Positions 38,161 through 48,900 of a stretch of DNA of 64,000 bases are shown in pieces. Source of the stretch: Piper betle. Lineage: Eukaryota; Streptophyta; Magnoliopsida; Piperales; Piperaceae. The position numbers and the translations under genes were made by a program. The DNA is taken from NCBI GenBank assembly GCA_033002965.1, contig JAURVB010014957.1, positions 78,034 through 142,033 of the forward strand, given 5' to 3'. The notes beneath the pieces were generated by a model. It had not been told where the DNA came from and searched no databases. It worked only from the letters and a program-made list of their open reading frames with translations. How positions within the stretch are numbered: position 1 is the stretch's first letter; every line of letters begins with the position of its first letter.

Positions 38161-39038
38161 TGTAATGATTCGGCCCCGAATGTAATGTAACGAGCCAAAA
38201 TTATCTCTTCAAAAGTAATTAATTAAATTGAAAATGCATAATTCATTCCTAACTTAAAAGTAAAAATTTACCCTAATAAGTATTATATATTAAATTAAAT
38301 TAAGAGAACTCATAAATCCACCCATCTTAGGTTCGTCTTCGAAATTCTTTTATTTAGCCCATTGCCAACCTCAATTCACATCCTTTTCTAGCCCATGACC
38401 ATAACCTGGTCAACATTTTTAGTCAAGCCCACTATTTTAACATAAAAATTAGGTCACTCTAACATGAAGTGTCCATTGTCTGCCTACTTTTATACTATTG
38501 CGTATGTGAAAAACAATTGTCGTTACACAATTTGTAATTTTCATCTTATGAAATAAGTAAGCGACAGTGGGACATGACACGAACAAAAGTATGTGTCGGT
38601 AGTAACACTTTTAACGTACAATAGTTTTGAACAAATTTATTGGGCAATGTTATGTGCCATTAGATAATATTTTCGAAAGAAGGTAAATACATCCTAACAC
38701 TTTTGTCATCCATAGTGGCATACTACACTTTCACATAGAAGTACATAGATAGATTTTGTCTCATATCTGTAATAATGAGCCTCACGTTTCTATTGCTGAT
38801 GATACGTATTAAGCCCTCACATTCTTGCATGTGAGTGAATTGTTTGGCCTCCATCCTTATAGACTTTAAAATACCCAAGCGACCTTCTAAATCTTGCTTC
38901 TCCTTCAATATAAGGCTGGCAACCCACATATTTGTATGCTCGATTATCTACACTAGTCAGTATGTTATGAGAATGGGGCTTGGTATATCATACGATTATA
39001 TATTAATGATTTTGTACAAAGTAGTTAAATTAATTGTT
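38161..39038. other. No gene seen
   Basis: AT-rich sequence without a supported feature. Short open frames on both strands around 38,723-39,092 overlap each other and show no known motif. Confidence 0.4.
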
Positions 39039-39046
39039 ATGAGAGG

Positions 39047-40096
39047 TAGAGTTGCTAAACGAGCAAGCAAGCAGAGCTCGCCTTATGCTTGAACTCAACT
39101 CGTATAGTTCAAAGTTTGTTCAAACTCGACTTGAGATCGAACGAATTTTGAACATGTATGCTCGAAATCGATTCAAATAGTTTTTATTTTGTTCGAGCTC
39201 GACTCGAGCTCGAAACTTAAACTATTAAATTTTAAGAGCTCGCTCGAAACCGGTTTGTTTGGGAGCTCAAAACTGGCTCGATTGGGAGCTCGAAATGGGC
39301 TCATTTGGGGCTATTTATAAGCTCAAAAATAGATCATTTTGGAGAAAAATATACATTTATAAAGTTAAAAATTAATAAAATAATCTATCAACAAAATAGT
39401 CTCTCGTACTCACAATCCTAACGGTTTTTTGGCAATTGTTATCGGCGGCGACTACAATCGGGATGGTGGTGGTATAGGGCACCATTGGCACCGGTTCGGT
39501 GAGCCTTACACATCTACGATGTTGACAAGGTTGGCAACGGAGGCGGCTCGCAGGAAAAAGGACAAAACAGGGGTGGTCGATGGTGGGGTGACGAGATCCG
39601 GCTAGGATGGGTAGTGTTGGGCTCCACTCTGGTTGGGGATGGATGTGGGAGAGTCAATGACGTCAAGATGGCGACTGGATGGCGGTGGTGATAGTCGCCG
39701 ATAGAGGGATTGATGATGGGAGTGTGGTGTGTTTGTGGTGGCTTTGTCGCGTTGTGGAGGTCGGGCGACGGGGGGAATGGTCAGCGATATTCTGACGGTA
39801 ACCGGCGACGTCGATTGGCAATTGTGCAATGATTTTTTGGCAACTATTACCAACAGCGGCTACAGTTGGGATGGCGGTGGTATGGGGTATCATTGGCATC
39901 AGCTTGGCAAGCCCGACGCGTCAATGACTTTGACCAGGTCGGTGGAGGAGGCCGCTCACTGAAAAAGGCAAAACAAGGGCGGTGGTGGTGGGGTGATGAG
40001 TCGAGTTCGAGCTCGAACATTTATATGTTGAGTTTTGAATTAAGTCGAACCGAATGCCAAATATTCACGAGTTAGCATACGCAATTAGCAGCCCTA
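39047..40096. mobile_element. Non-autonomous hAT element 2 with perfect 8-bp duplication
   Basis: Starts TAGAGTTGCTAAACGAGC and ends, read inverted, TAGGGCTGCTAATTGCG. It is flanked on both sides by atgagagg (39,039-39,046 and 40,097-40,104), an exact 8-bp duplication as hAT transposases make. Its ends match element 1. Its GC-rich core (about 39,420-40,005) is a shortened, rearranged version of the core of element 1, with the ttttttggcaa / ggcggtggtat block duplicated at 39,424 and 39,834. Confidence 0.85.
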
Positions 40097-40119
40097 ATGA
40101 GAGGGAAGAAGAAGAGAAA

Positions 40120-40640
40120 GGAAAAGAGGCGGCACAGTTTTCAACCCTTCCCTTCGTGACACATTGGACCTTAGGCCCAGTGCCATAGTGTTGGACCCCA
40201 AAACAGGGCCAAAACACCGAAAACAAGGGGAAGAGATGGGGCACGTGTGGTGGAAATAAATTGGGTGGCTTGCAGGGTACTTCTAAGGCTAAGGGCTATG
40301 GCCAAAATGCATATAATATAACTCTAAGTACAAACACATACAATATGGCCCTAACCTACTCTAAACAACAGACAAACACGACTTGGCAATTAGGGCCACA
40401 ACACCGTAAAAGAGATCCCCTAGCACCCGACCTATTGAGCTGACTCGTGTTATTCGGATCATGCTAATAGCAAACTGGGCGTAAAATACTAGGCCGACAT
40501 GTTGGATTTTCAAACCACCCCTTTTAAAAAAATTCTGTCCCTCGAATTTTACTAAGAGAAAACCACGGGAGCCCAAGAAATGTGTAATATTAAAGCCAGA
40601 AAATGCAAAGACGAGCAAAAGAGATTGGAGAAGCATGCCT
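40120..40640. other. Intergenic or retroelement sequence, no gene recognised
   Basis: Follows the hAT element. A 100-residue minus frame (40,361-40,663) shows no motif I recognise, although its position downstream of the minus-strand gag fragment suggests degraded gypsy sequence. Confidence 0.35.
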
Positions 40641-41460
40641 GCGATCGTGGTAGTGTCAGACATGAGCTCCCCTGCTGGCCTGGTGCGGCGTTGCTTCTAT
40701 CCACCGACCCAGAGCTGCAGCAACAACACCCTGTCAGCTGGTCCAATTGGCCATGCTGCTACTGGCCACCGCTGCACCGCAGTCCTTGCCCCTGTGGCTG
40801 AGGTCGAAGCAGAGGCGAAAGAGGATGCTGCATGGGAATAGGCAGTAATCTCTATTGTGGGGGACGATTTTCATACTACTACGGTGGAGCTGGCTGATAC
40901 TGCGGCTAACCTTGCTAATACTGATATTGTTGGGGGTCTCAACAAATATGGCTACTGATACGACGACTGGTATAGTTGGGGCGGTAACTGGTAGTACTGT
41001 TAATACTGAGGTTGTGCTAGCTGCTGTGGTGCTTGATGTGGAGACACAACTGCCCAGTGACCCAACTCATCGCAAGCAAATTAGGTACCTGTGATCCTCC
41101 TGCATTGGCCTAGGTGCCTCCTCTGATAGTGTGGGCACAAGGGATAATCCTGAGGTTCCCCAAACTTTACGCCCCCATATGAAACTTTAGGGCCTAAAAC
41201 TGCTCGGTTGTCTGCTCAGCTAACTGCGCCTGGATGGCATGAACTGCTGCCACTGTATCCACCCGGCACCTCTGCGATGGAGTCGGCTGGTCCTCTTAAC
41301 GGGTCTCTGCCTCTCCCGACCTGACTGTACGGCCTATACCTGTGCCCTCATATCATGGTGACACCACAACAATGAAGAGACCTGAGAACGACAAGAAAAT
41401 GGAAATGAAACAAGATGAAAAGCAAAGCAACGAGGAAGTTAAAACAGGTGTACGCTGATG
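40640..41460 (-). pseudogene. Ty3/gypsy gag fragment with double zinc knuckle
   Basis: On the minus strand at about 41,145-41,030 the reading CPHYQRRHLGQC followed by CDELGHWAVVSP matches the paired zinc-knuckle region of plant gypsy gag (CxxC...HxGxC, then CxxxGHxxxxC). The last Cys of the second knuckle is Ser, the first Cys lies beside a stop (T*FACDEL), and a Gln/Pro-rich tail with stops follows. Upstream, RCRVDTVAAVHAIQAQLAEQ in another frame fits the gag N-terminal region. The orientation agrees with the LTR to its right, whose sense 3' end (41,547) faces the gag. Confidence 0.65.
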
Positions 41461-41546
41461 TAGGCTGGCAATCACTCGTTTGGGAGATGCAGGCAACACG
41501 CAAACAGTTTCTATTATAATATACCATGAATCGGCTCCTATATTAA

Positions 41547-43440
41547 AATTATAACACCCCGATTCATAAACTTTAGGATACTAATTCATAACGTATAAAA
41601 ATGTAAAACCAATCCATAACAACCTAAATTACTGGTGGCATTAGATGATGGAAAGTTAAGGGAATCTAATGTATAGACAAAATACATATAGTGCATGCTT
41701 AGGCACCTATAGCTAGGCTTACACAATTAGGGCATTCTAAATGAATTTAAATTACAAAAAAGACTAATGTTTATAGAGAGAATTTGACAATCTACCATGT
41801 AATTAAGACTCTCAAAAAATTTTCGTAACCTGCTTAAATTCACAATTTATAAAAAACAATTATAGAGCATCAACTTTTTTCACATTTCAAACACAAAAAC
41901 ATTTTAGAGATGTTCTGCATCATTCACATCAAGTCACATATTATTTTATTACATTTTATTTCATTATTCAATCTGCTTATTGGCTTGGTCTTTACATGGG
42001 TTATTCTCCTACAAAACAAACAAGTATAAAAGCTCTTCCAACCTATTTTTCTTTTTCGCTTTTGGTACCTGCACAAGTAATAGGGGTTAGCGTACTTGGG
42101 ATATATTTAACCTTTAGTTCCAAGATTCTAGGGCTTGAAGAGTTCCTACACAAAATGGTGAGATTTGCATGCCTTAGAGGATTCTACCAATAAAACAAAA
42201 AAATATAGTTAGGGATAAACAATATGTTCACAAAAACTAACTTTCATTTCAAAATGGCCAACTTTGTAGCCAATCACACCTCTAGATACAAGGAGGGACA
42301 TGTACCAGCACAAAACCAAAAAAACGAACACTCCAAAACAAAAGCAACACAACCCAACATCCTCATAGCATCCTTGTGATTTGTGCACCTAAGTTGACCA
42401 ACAACATGATAACTCACCTACATAAATATATGAAATTCGTTAGCAACGAGTGAGACTAAGTCCCAAATAAATAATATTAGAAATTAGTAAACTGGCAAAT
42501 GGACAACTCATTTTCTACGGGAAAACTAAATTTGAAACAAAAATTTCTCCACACACATCATAATCATACTCATAATCATAATATGTCCAATAGGGCCTAA
42601 TAATAATCATAGAAATATACACGCACACAAACTGAAATATTCAACGGCAACGTGCCAATACTATGCATGAGTTGGGTTTTGGTCGATAGCAACAATTCCC
42701 ATGGCCAATAGGGACTAATTTCATATAGTTGAAGCATTGCACAATCTGGATATACTTGACAGAGGGCATGCACATGTTAAATTCACACTGCTAATAGGTA
42801 TTATAGCTGATAACCATAGTCATATAATTAACCACCAACCGAGCACTACAGGTGGGTACGGACTGGGCCCTTCGGTTGGCTTCACATTCTCATCCATCAT
42901 GCTTGCATAGAAAATTAAAAAACGTACAATAAATATAAGGTCTAGGTAGGGTCAAATCAAATAGCACTAAAGTGTGACTTTTCAGTTGGTTCTCACTTTC
43001 AATAACACACCAAGGGATTTCAACCTTGAAGGTTTCTTAATCCAAAAAATCGATAAGACAACCCACATATAGTGCTATCTAATAAAACACCACTGACTAT
43101 GTCTTACGACAAGAAAATAAAGCACCTAGAGTCAAACAATAGATCAAGCAGAAGGAGAGTCCTAACGGACATGTGAGAAGAGCACCTTGCCCTATTGTAA
43201 TAAGCTCGACTTTGTACGGACTAGGAATGCCAACCAATACTCAAACCTTGTATGATTCATGTGTGCAATGACATGCAGACCATCCTAGATGTGGCAATTG
43301 ACATGGCATGCAGGGACATAAAAGTAAACACACATCACCCCACATTTCCCATAAGGTTCTGCAAAAATAAATGAAGATCTCAAGACGAAGATCTTGGTAT
43401 ATTATGAAATATATTTTGGGATTCAACCCGTGTACTTAAA
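41547..43440 (-). mobile_element. Gypsy LTR, family 1-like copy F, probable 5' LTR
   Basis: The plus strand begins tataacaccccgattc, a one-base variant of TGTAACACCCC. It contains the conserved 'ctcacctacataaatatatg' block at 42,413. The sequence to its left includes tggtat on the minus strand (about 41,520), a weak hint of a primer site, and then gag. Together these read as LTR, leader, gag on the minus strand. The right edge is approximate. Confidence 0.5.
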
Positions 43441-43703
43441 TTTAACTTAAAATATTGAAATGCCCGAGTGAATTGATCAATTTAATATGAGATGTCTGAC
43501 ACACTAATTGAGAACCAGATCTTGGTAAAATTATGAAAGTAGCCTAAGTTGTCGGGTAGCTTAACCCCTGATGATAATTTCATCACTGCGACTTTAGGTC
43601 TGTAAAAATTGAAAGATATTGGATCGTATAGATCTGTTGACAGATGTATGCGTATGTGTGTTTTTCTATATGATTCTACTAGAATGATCATGTTACCATC
43701 GAA

Positions 43704-44385
43704 TAAATTCTGGTAAATGTTTATGTTTAAGAAAGATACTGGAATATTACCGTTGATTAGATTTCAGTAAATATATGTGTTTATATATGATATGGGCATT
43801 TTACCATCGACTAGATTGTACTACATGCATATGTTTATGTATGATGCGGGCATGTTATCGTTTATTAGATTTCGGTACATGTATATTTTATGCATAATAC
43901 GAGCATCTTACTATCGACTACATTATGGTACATGTATATGTTTACGTATGATACGAGCATATTACCGTTGACTAGATTCCGAAACATGTATGTATTTATG
44001 TATGATGCGGGCATGTTACCATTGACTAAATTCTAATACATGTATATGTTTACGTATGATGCGGGCATATTACTGTCGACTAGATTTTTGTACATGTATA
44101 TGTTTATGTATGATATGGGTATGTTACCATCGACTAGATTCTGGGTAAATGTATATATTTATGTATGATGCAGACATGTTACCATTGATTAGATTTTAGT
44201 ACATATATATGTTTATATATAATACAGACATGTTACCGTCGACTAGATTCTAGTACATATATGTGTTTATGTATGATATGGGCATGATACCATCGATTAG
44301 GTTCTGGTACATGTATATGTTTATGTATGATACGGGCATGTTACCGTCAACTACATTCCGGTACATATATATATATATATATATA
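43704..44385. repeat. 54-bp tandem array, about 12.5 units
   Basis: Units start at 43,704, 43,758, 43,812, 43,866, 43,919, 43,973, 44,027, 44,081, 44,135, 44,190, 44,244, 44,298 and 44,352, each close to tagattctggtacatgtata plus tgtttatgtatgatgcgggc and atgttaccgtcgac. The period is 54 bp with single-base slips. The last unit expands into a TA run and is split by an insertion; a further unit fragment continues at 44,937-44,990. Open frames through the array are by-products of a period divisible by three. Confidence 0.92.
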
Positions 44386-44930
44386 GGCAGACTATGGTGT
44401 GCTGCATGCATTTGCAGCGCACCATACGCTGCACTAATGAGAGCCGTTGGATCGAAATCCAGCGGCTCTCGTTTATTTCCCCACCGATCCACTGTTGGAC
44501 CCGCTGGCCCGCCCGCCCGTGGGGTCGGGCACCCGCTGGGTGCGAGGGGGGAGAGGGGCAGCGGAATCGGGCGGTGGCAGAGGGGGTGGCACGGAATTGA
44601 GCAATGGCGGAGGAGGGGGGGGTTGGTGGTGCAAGGTGCCAGCTCGGGGCGGGGGCCGTGGCGGCGGGTGCTGGCTGGGCGGGGGAGTTGGTGGTGGCCG
44701 AGGGCCCCGGCTGTGGGGCGGGGAGGGTGGCGTGGCGGCGGGCGGTGCTCAATGGGGCGGGGTAGTCGCAGGCCGGAGGGGCGGGTCAAGCGGGTCGGGT
44801 AGGCCGGCAGGCGGGTCCAACAGTGGATTGGTTGGGAAATAAACGAGAGCTGCTGGATTTTGATCCAACGGCTCTCGTTAGTGCAGCGTATGGTGCACTG
44901 CAAATGCATGCAGCGCGCCATAGTCTTATT
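44386..44930. mobile_element. Long-TIR element (about 540 bp) inserted in the tandem array
   Basis: Terminal inverted repeats of about 116 bp (44,389-44,504 and 44,811-44,926) start agactatgg and read through gcatgcatttgcag and gagccgttggatc with only a few differences. The core is very GC-rich. Both sides abut TA runs, so the target duplication cannot be read. The long ends and lack of coding suggest a Mutator-like MITE, though a TA-targeting family is equally possible. Open frames of up to 223 residues on both strands are composition effects. Confidence 0.8.
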
Positions 44931-44989
44931 ATATATATATATATGATGCAGGCTCGATTAGATTTTGGTACATGTATATATTTATTGCA

Positions 44990-46234
44990 CATTATCTGTT
45001 CCGTTGAGTTGTCCGGGTTGCACGTGGTGTCATTGTGTGTTTTGGTAGAGTATGTATGATTATGTATGTATGTATGGTTTTAGTTGGCCAATGAGTGGTT
45101 CCGCCCTATGCTTTTTAAATTTGCTTCCCTGAAATTTATATGATAGTAGTTAAATTAATAAGCTTTACGAATTTTTAACATTGTACTTTGGTCTACTACT
45201 TGACAGAAAAATTGGTATGTTACAAAGGTTTTGGAGGAGAAGTGGACATGAGATATGGTTTGAGCTTTTATAGAATAGAGAATTTTAGAGGGCGCAAGGG
45301 TGTGAGGTCACCAGGAGGGTGGAAGGCCACTGGCATTGACAACCACAAACAAAGCCAATGGAAATTGATGCCCACCTGAAAAGCTTGTATTGCAAAGGCA
45401 CCATCTAGGCACAAAGGCATTGGCTACTGGCTCAAAGGTGCTTAGGGGGCACAAAGGTGCTGGTTCCGAAAGCTTAAAACCCTAGTTATTCAATAAGGGT
45501 GAGCGCAAGGGCCCTCTAGGGGCTCGAGGATGCCAAAATTAGGACACAAAACCCTACTTTTAGCATTAATGGATGCAATGATGCTGGTTCCGCAAATATT
45601 TATTCGCGTTTGAACTAGGAAATTCAAAGTTAGGTTGGGTGCAAGGCCAGTGGCCTAAAGCCTTGGCACCCAGTCTATTTTTGCAAGAAATTTAGGGTTT
45701 TCCCAGTGAAACACGATGCGACACACCACACACACACACACACACACCAAAGGTTATGAAATGCTTCTAGACAAGCTGGGGCGGCGTGGTCCTATGGTGT
45801 ATTTACTATACATAACATCCCATAAAAGAAGGTACGAGCCGAGACATCAACTAGCTCGACCAAACATAACTAGCATCGCAACGACATGTGTCGTGGTGCG
45901 CACAGTACATACCATACATGTAGTTGAAAAAATTGAACATAAAGCACTCAGCTCGGTTCTAGCTTCACAAGCAAACCACAAATAAAATATTAGGCCAATA
46001 GCCCAGGTTTACTCCGGTGGGCATATTGGTAGACTTAGAGTTTAGATCCCTCTTATAATTTATGATAGACATGAACATATGTACTAGCTCCCTATAGGGT
46101 TCTCTGTCTTAAGTATCTTTAAGGGTTAAGATCCATTTCTATGAAATTAGTCCGATTTAGTAGTCCGACGAATAGTTGGCCAAAGTATAATATCCTGATT
46201 TGGTCTAGCAATAGGCCGAATTGGGGTGTTACAT
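44990..46234 (+). mobile_element. Gypsy LTR, family 1-like copy H (3' part)
   Basis: Ends on the plus strand with ggggtgttaca at 46,224-46,234. Its last 200 bp align with the reverse complement of the start of copy B: tctgtcttaag, ctttaagggttaagatc, a 'tagtccga' block. No primer-binding site follows, so it looks like a solo or truncated LTR. Its 5' edge may extend left through the tandem array. It includes a (CA)n run at 45,722-45,746. Confidence 0.55.
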
Positions 46235-47220
46235 GAACAATTAGCTCAAATCAAAAGTGTTTGTTGGCTGATCTCTAAGAAGGTGGAGCTTTCAGACCTT
46301 GGATTCAATGGTTGAGATCACATGGCTTGGGCCATTTAAAGTGATCATGAGGAAGGATTTGAAGCAGATGAGGCTAATGAGGTGAATGAAAAGATGATCA
46401 TGTAAGAAGATCAACTCACTCTTTGTTCAAATGTTACAAGGTTGCTTTGTATTGTGAGAAAGAGTGTGATTTGTGTAAAGGCCAAATCATTTTTGTCTAG
46501 TGTGGCCATTGTAAAGGGTGTGTGCTTAATTTGTAAATTCCAAAAGTGTTTGGTGGGGGTTTGTCTTCACCTTGGCCAATTGATTGTGTTGAAGAAGAAA
46601 GCACAAAAAGAGTGAAAAACTTCGATTGGTGTTGCTATAAGTTGTTGGAGTGTTGCTAGTTACCTTTTCTTGGCGGAGAACTTTTAAAGGAACTAGTTAC
46701 ATTGGCTCAACGGAGAGCATGTAGAAGGACAAGTGTTACTTGCAAGAGTACAAGCAGTTTGCCCTAGTTGAATTTAAAGACCTACCCATCTAAAGGACTA
46801 GGTGAGATAGAAGATAGATGTGGGAGTTCCAAACATCTTTAAAAATTGAGTGCCTTGTTGTATTCATACCACTTTCTTCTTTACTTGTATTATTTCATTT
46901 TATGCACATACGGTGTTTGATCATTTGTCATAGCTAAAGTACTTGTGTTTGACAACCTCACTTTAGTGTTTAGTGTGAGGATAACCAAATTGAGTTTAAC
47001 ATCTTGTATGGCTTAAATCTAGATTGCCAACACAATGAATTACTTGCAAATTGACTAGATGATAATTAGATTGTAGTTCACGATTATAAAATATTGACCA
47101 CTTCATATTTCACGGTTGGTTTCTATTGGTAGTTCTATGTTACTTGGGGATACTAAGTTGTGTGTTGAAGTGCCTTCTTGATTGGTCAATACCCGTGCTA
47201 AGACCCTACAATTAATAGAT
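46235..47220 (+). mobile_element. Copia-like LTR fragment, family 3 copy 1
   Basis: Shares with 49.4-50.2 and 54.6-55.2 kb the blocks ggagtgttgctagtt, a 'gtagaaggacaagtgttact' block, 'gagtgccttgttgtattc'-like text, and a tail with gtgtttgatcatttgtc and 'agtgtgagga'. The style resembles LTRs of SIRE/Maximus-type copia elements, but this is judged by eye only. Confidence 0.5.
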
Positions 47221-47224
47221 TGTT

Positions 47225-47745
47225 TTTTTAATGCAACTAATACCATAATTAGACCTCATCATCTAAATGATAAGAGTCAAGCGAAACCTTTTGTTGTTCA
47301 AAAATTTCGTGCATGTCAAAGTATTGCTCACAATAACAAAGCCGATTAGTAGGGTGAACCCCTTAACAAAGCCAAATTGTGGGATCGATACCTCCATTAT
47401 ACCTTCGAAATTTTAGGAGTCTTGCTTGTAAGAGTAATGTAGGATTTGTTCTTGAAGATGGATTACCATTTAATATAAATCGATTATCATAATGTGGAAT
47501 ACCTCCAAATGATTTTCCGGGAGAATTTGTGGAAGCAAAAACCTCAATTCGAGTTAAACAAGTATCCAATGACAATAATCGATCACTAACAGATTGGATG
47601 GAACTCGCACATGCATCAATAGACTAATGTAATTGGATTTGTCCCAAAGCAATATTAACAAACTCTTGTTGAGCAGAATTCACCTTATGATCAGGATCCA
47701 GATTCACCGCATCTTTGGTGCCGCCCAAACCCAGAGGTCGTGTAG
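47225..47745 (-). pseudogene. Ty3/gypsy gag N-terminal fragment
   Basis: On the minus strand the reading LLKFRRYNGGIDPTIWL, followed after a small tandem duplication by CYCEQYFDMHEIFEQQKVSL and DSYHLDDEV*LWY, matches the classic gypsy gag pattern L.FPRFNG.DP..W....EQYF..H.......V..A..HL.G.A..WY. The duplication repeats ggctttgtta around 47,339-47,385 and adds a stop. Coding is lost before 47,225, where sequence of another LTR family begins. It lies directly downstream of a primer-binding site and LTR, as expected. Confidence 0.75.
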
Positions 47746-47757
47746 GCTCAGATACCA
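47745..47757 (-). promoter_or_regulatory. tRNA-Met primer-binding site of the minus-strand gypsy
   Basis: The minus strand reads TGGTATCTGAGCC, one change from TGGTATCAGAGCC, six bases past the LTR end. This pairs with initiator tRNA-Met as in most plant chromovirus-type elements. Confidence 0.8.
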
Positions 47758-47763
47758 ATTTGA

Positions 47764-48422
47764 TGCAGTCGTCTAGTTTAGGAAGAATGCCTTCATCGCA
47801 GCTGCATCAGCTCTGGAAATTATCTTTAATTGCAGTGCAGAGCACCCCAACAAGAGAATCAGTATTCAGGAATCAAGAGAGAAGGGCTTCAAGAAGTAGA
47901 AGAGATATATAGAGAGAGAATGAATCGGAAAGATGGATTTAGAAGAAAGGATGAGGGAAGTTGAGAGTTCAGACGAAGGATTTGGGAAAGATGATTTTTT
48001 TTCATTCCATAGGTTTCTCCATTACAATTGTTCCCCCCTTTTGTAATACAATGTAAAATTTGAAATTCAAATACAATTTTTTGTTTTTGTATACTAAATA
48101 GAAGTAACTAATGCTTTTTTCTTTTTACGGTTAACTATTCAACTATATAAAAAAACACTATTACCACTGTTAATACTTTAGATTACATAAGCAACCCTTC
48201 TTTCGACTACTCTTCGCTTCCTCATCTACCTACCCACAAGCAATCTTCGCTTATTTAGGTCTGGAGGAACTCAGACCTGCAACATCTTCAACCTTTCTGG
48301 TGCTTCTCAACTTTGTGATGGACACAACTCAGAAGATTGACAGCAATGCTACCGCATTGGAAAGGAACAGAAGCTTAATCTCCACTGACAACGTCAAGGA
48401 GAAAAATTAAAATTTTCCAACA
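47764..48422 (-). mobile_element. 5' LTR (659 bp) of the minus-strand gypsy
   Basis: On the minus strand it begins TGTTGGAAAATTTTAA at 48,422 and ends ..CGACTGCA at 47,764, with the primer site six bases further. It is much shorter than, and unrelated to, the GGGTGTTACA-ending LTRs elsewhere in the window, so it is a different gypsy lineage. Only this LTR and a piece of gag remain. Confidence 0.75.
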
Positions 48423-48900
48423 CTCTTTCTTTAGGAGCCATTCTATCTATAACTATGAGGTTCCGATACCCACATTCGCTTGCACACACACAATGCCAAA
48501 CATGACCACCCACTGCCAGATGGGTGAGGTGAGGCGGAAAGGAGCACGGGGGGATAAAGGGCAGCCAAAGCGAATCTACAAAACCTAGGGCAACTTAGGC
48601 CAGGCCGGGGAAGAAAATGTTGGCAAGAATAGTGACCAGTGGCAACTGTCTGAGCAACGATAACGGCAATAGTGGTAAGGAGTTGTGTGAGAGGAATGGA
48701 GCTTTGCTTTCTAGATGAATGCCTCCTTTTCAAAGTGATTGTCAGGCTTCCTATTTATCTCACCGACCTAACCCACATACATTGCACCTCTTTGAACCCA
48801 CTCCCTCCCTTTTGTGAATTCAATTTTAATGGCAATCTAGCCATTATAAAAAATAAGATATTCATTCTCCCACCTACACATGATTAACATGATAGGCTTT
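48423..48900. other. Repeat-like spacer; includes inverted partner of 33.7-kb repeat
   Basis: 48,755-48,890 aligns with the reverse complement of 33,680-33,835. The GC-richer stretch at 48,500-48,640 has no recognised coding content. Confidence 0.5.

Noticed and set aside
43704..44385. Regular repeats that might be taken for a CRISPR array
   Set aside because: The units are contiguous 54-bp tandem repeats without unique spacers, in plant nuclear DNA. It is a satellite-type array.
44250..44921. Open frame of 223 residues on the minus strand, and 179 and 131 residues on the plus strand
   Set aside because: They lie in the tandem array and in the GC-rich long-TIR element. The array period is a multiple of three and high GC removes stops. 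The proteins are Pro/Arg/Gly-rich with no domain.
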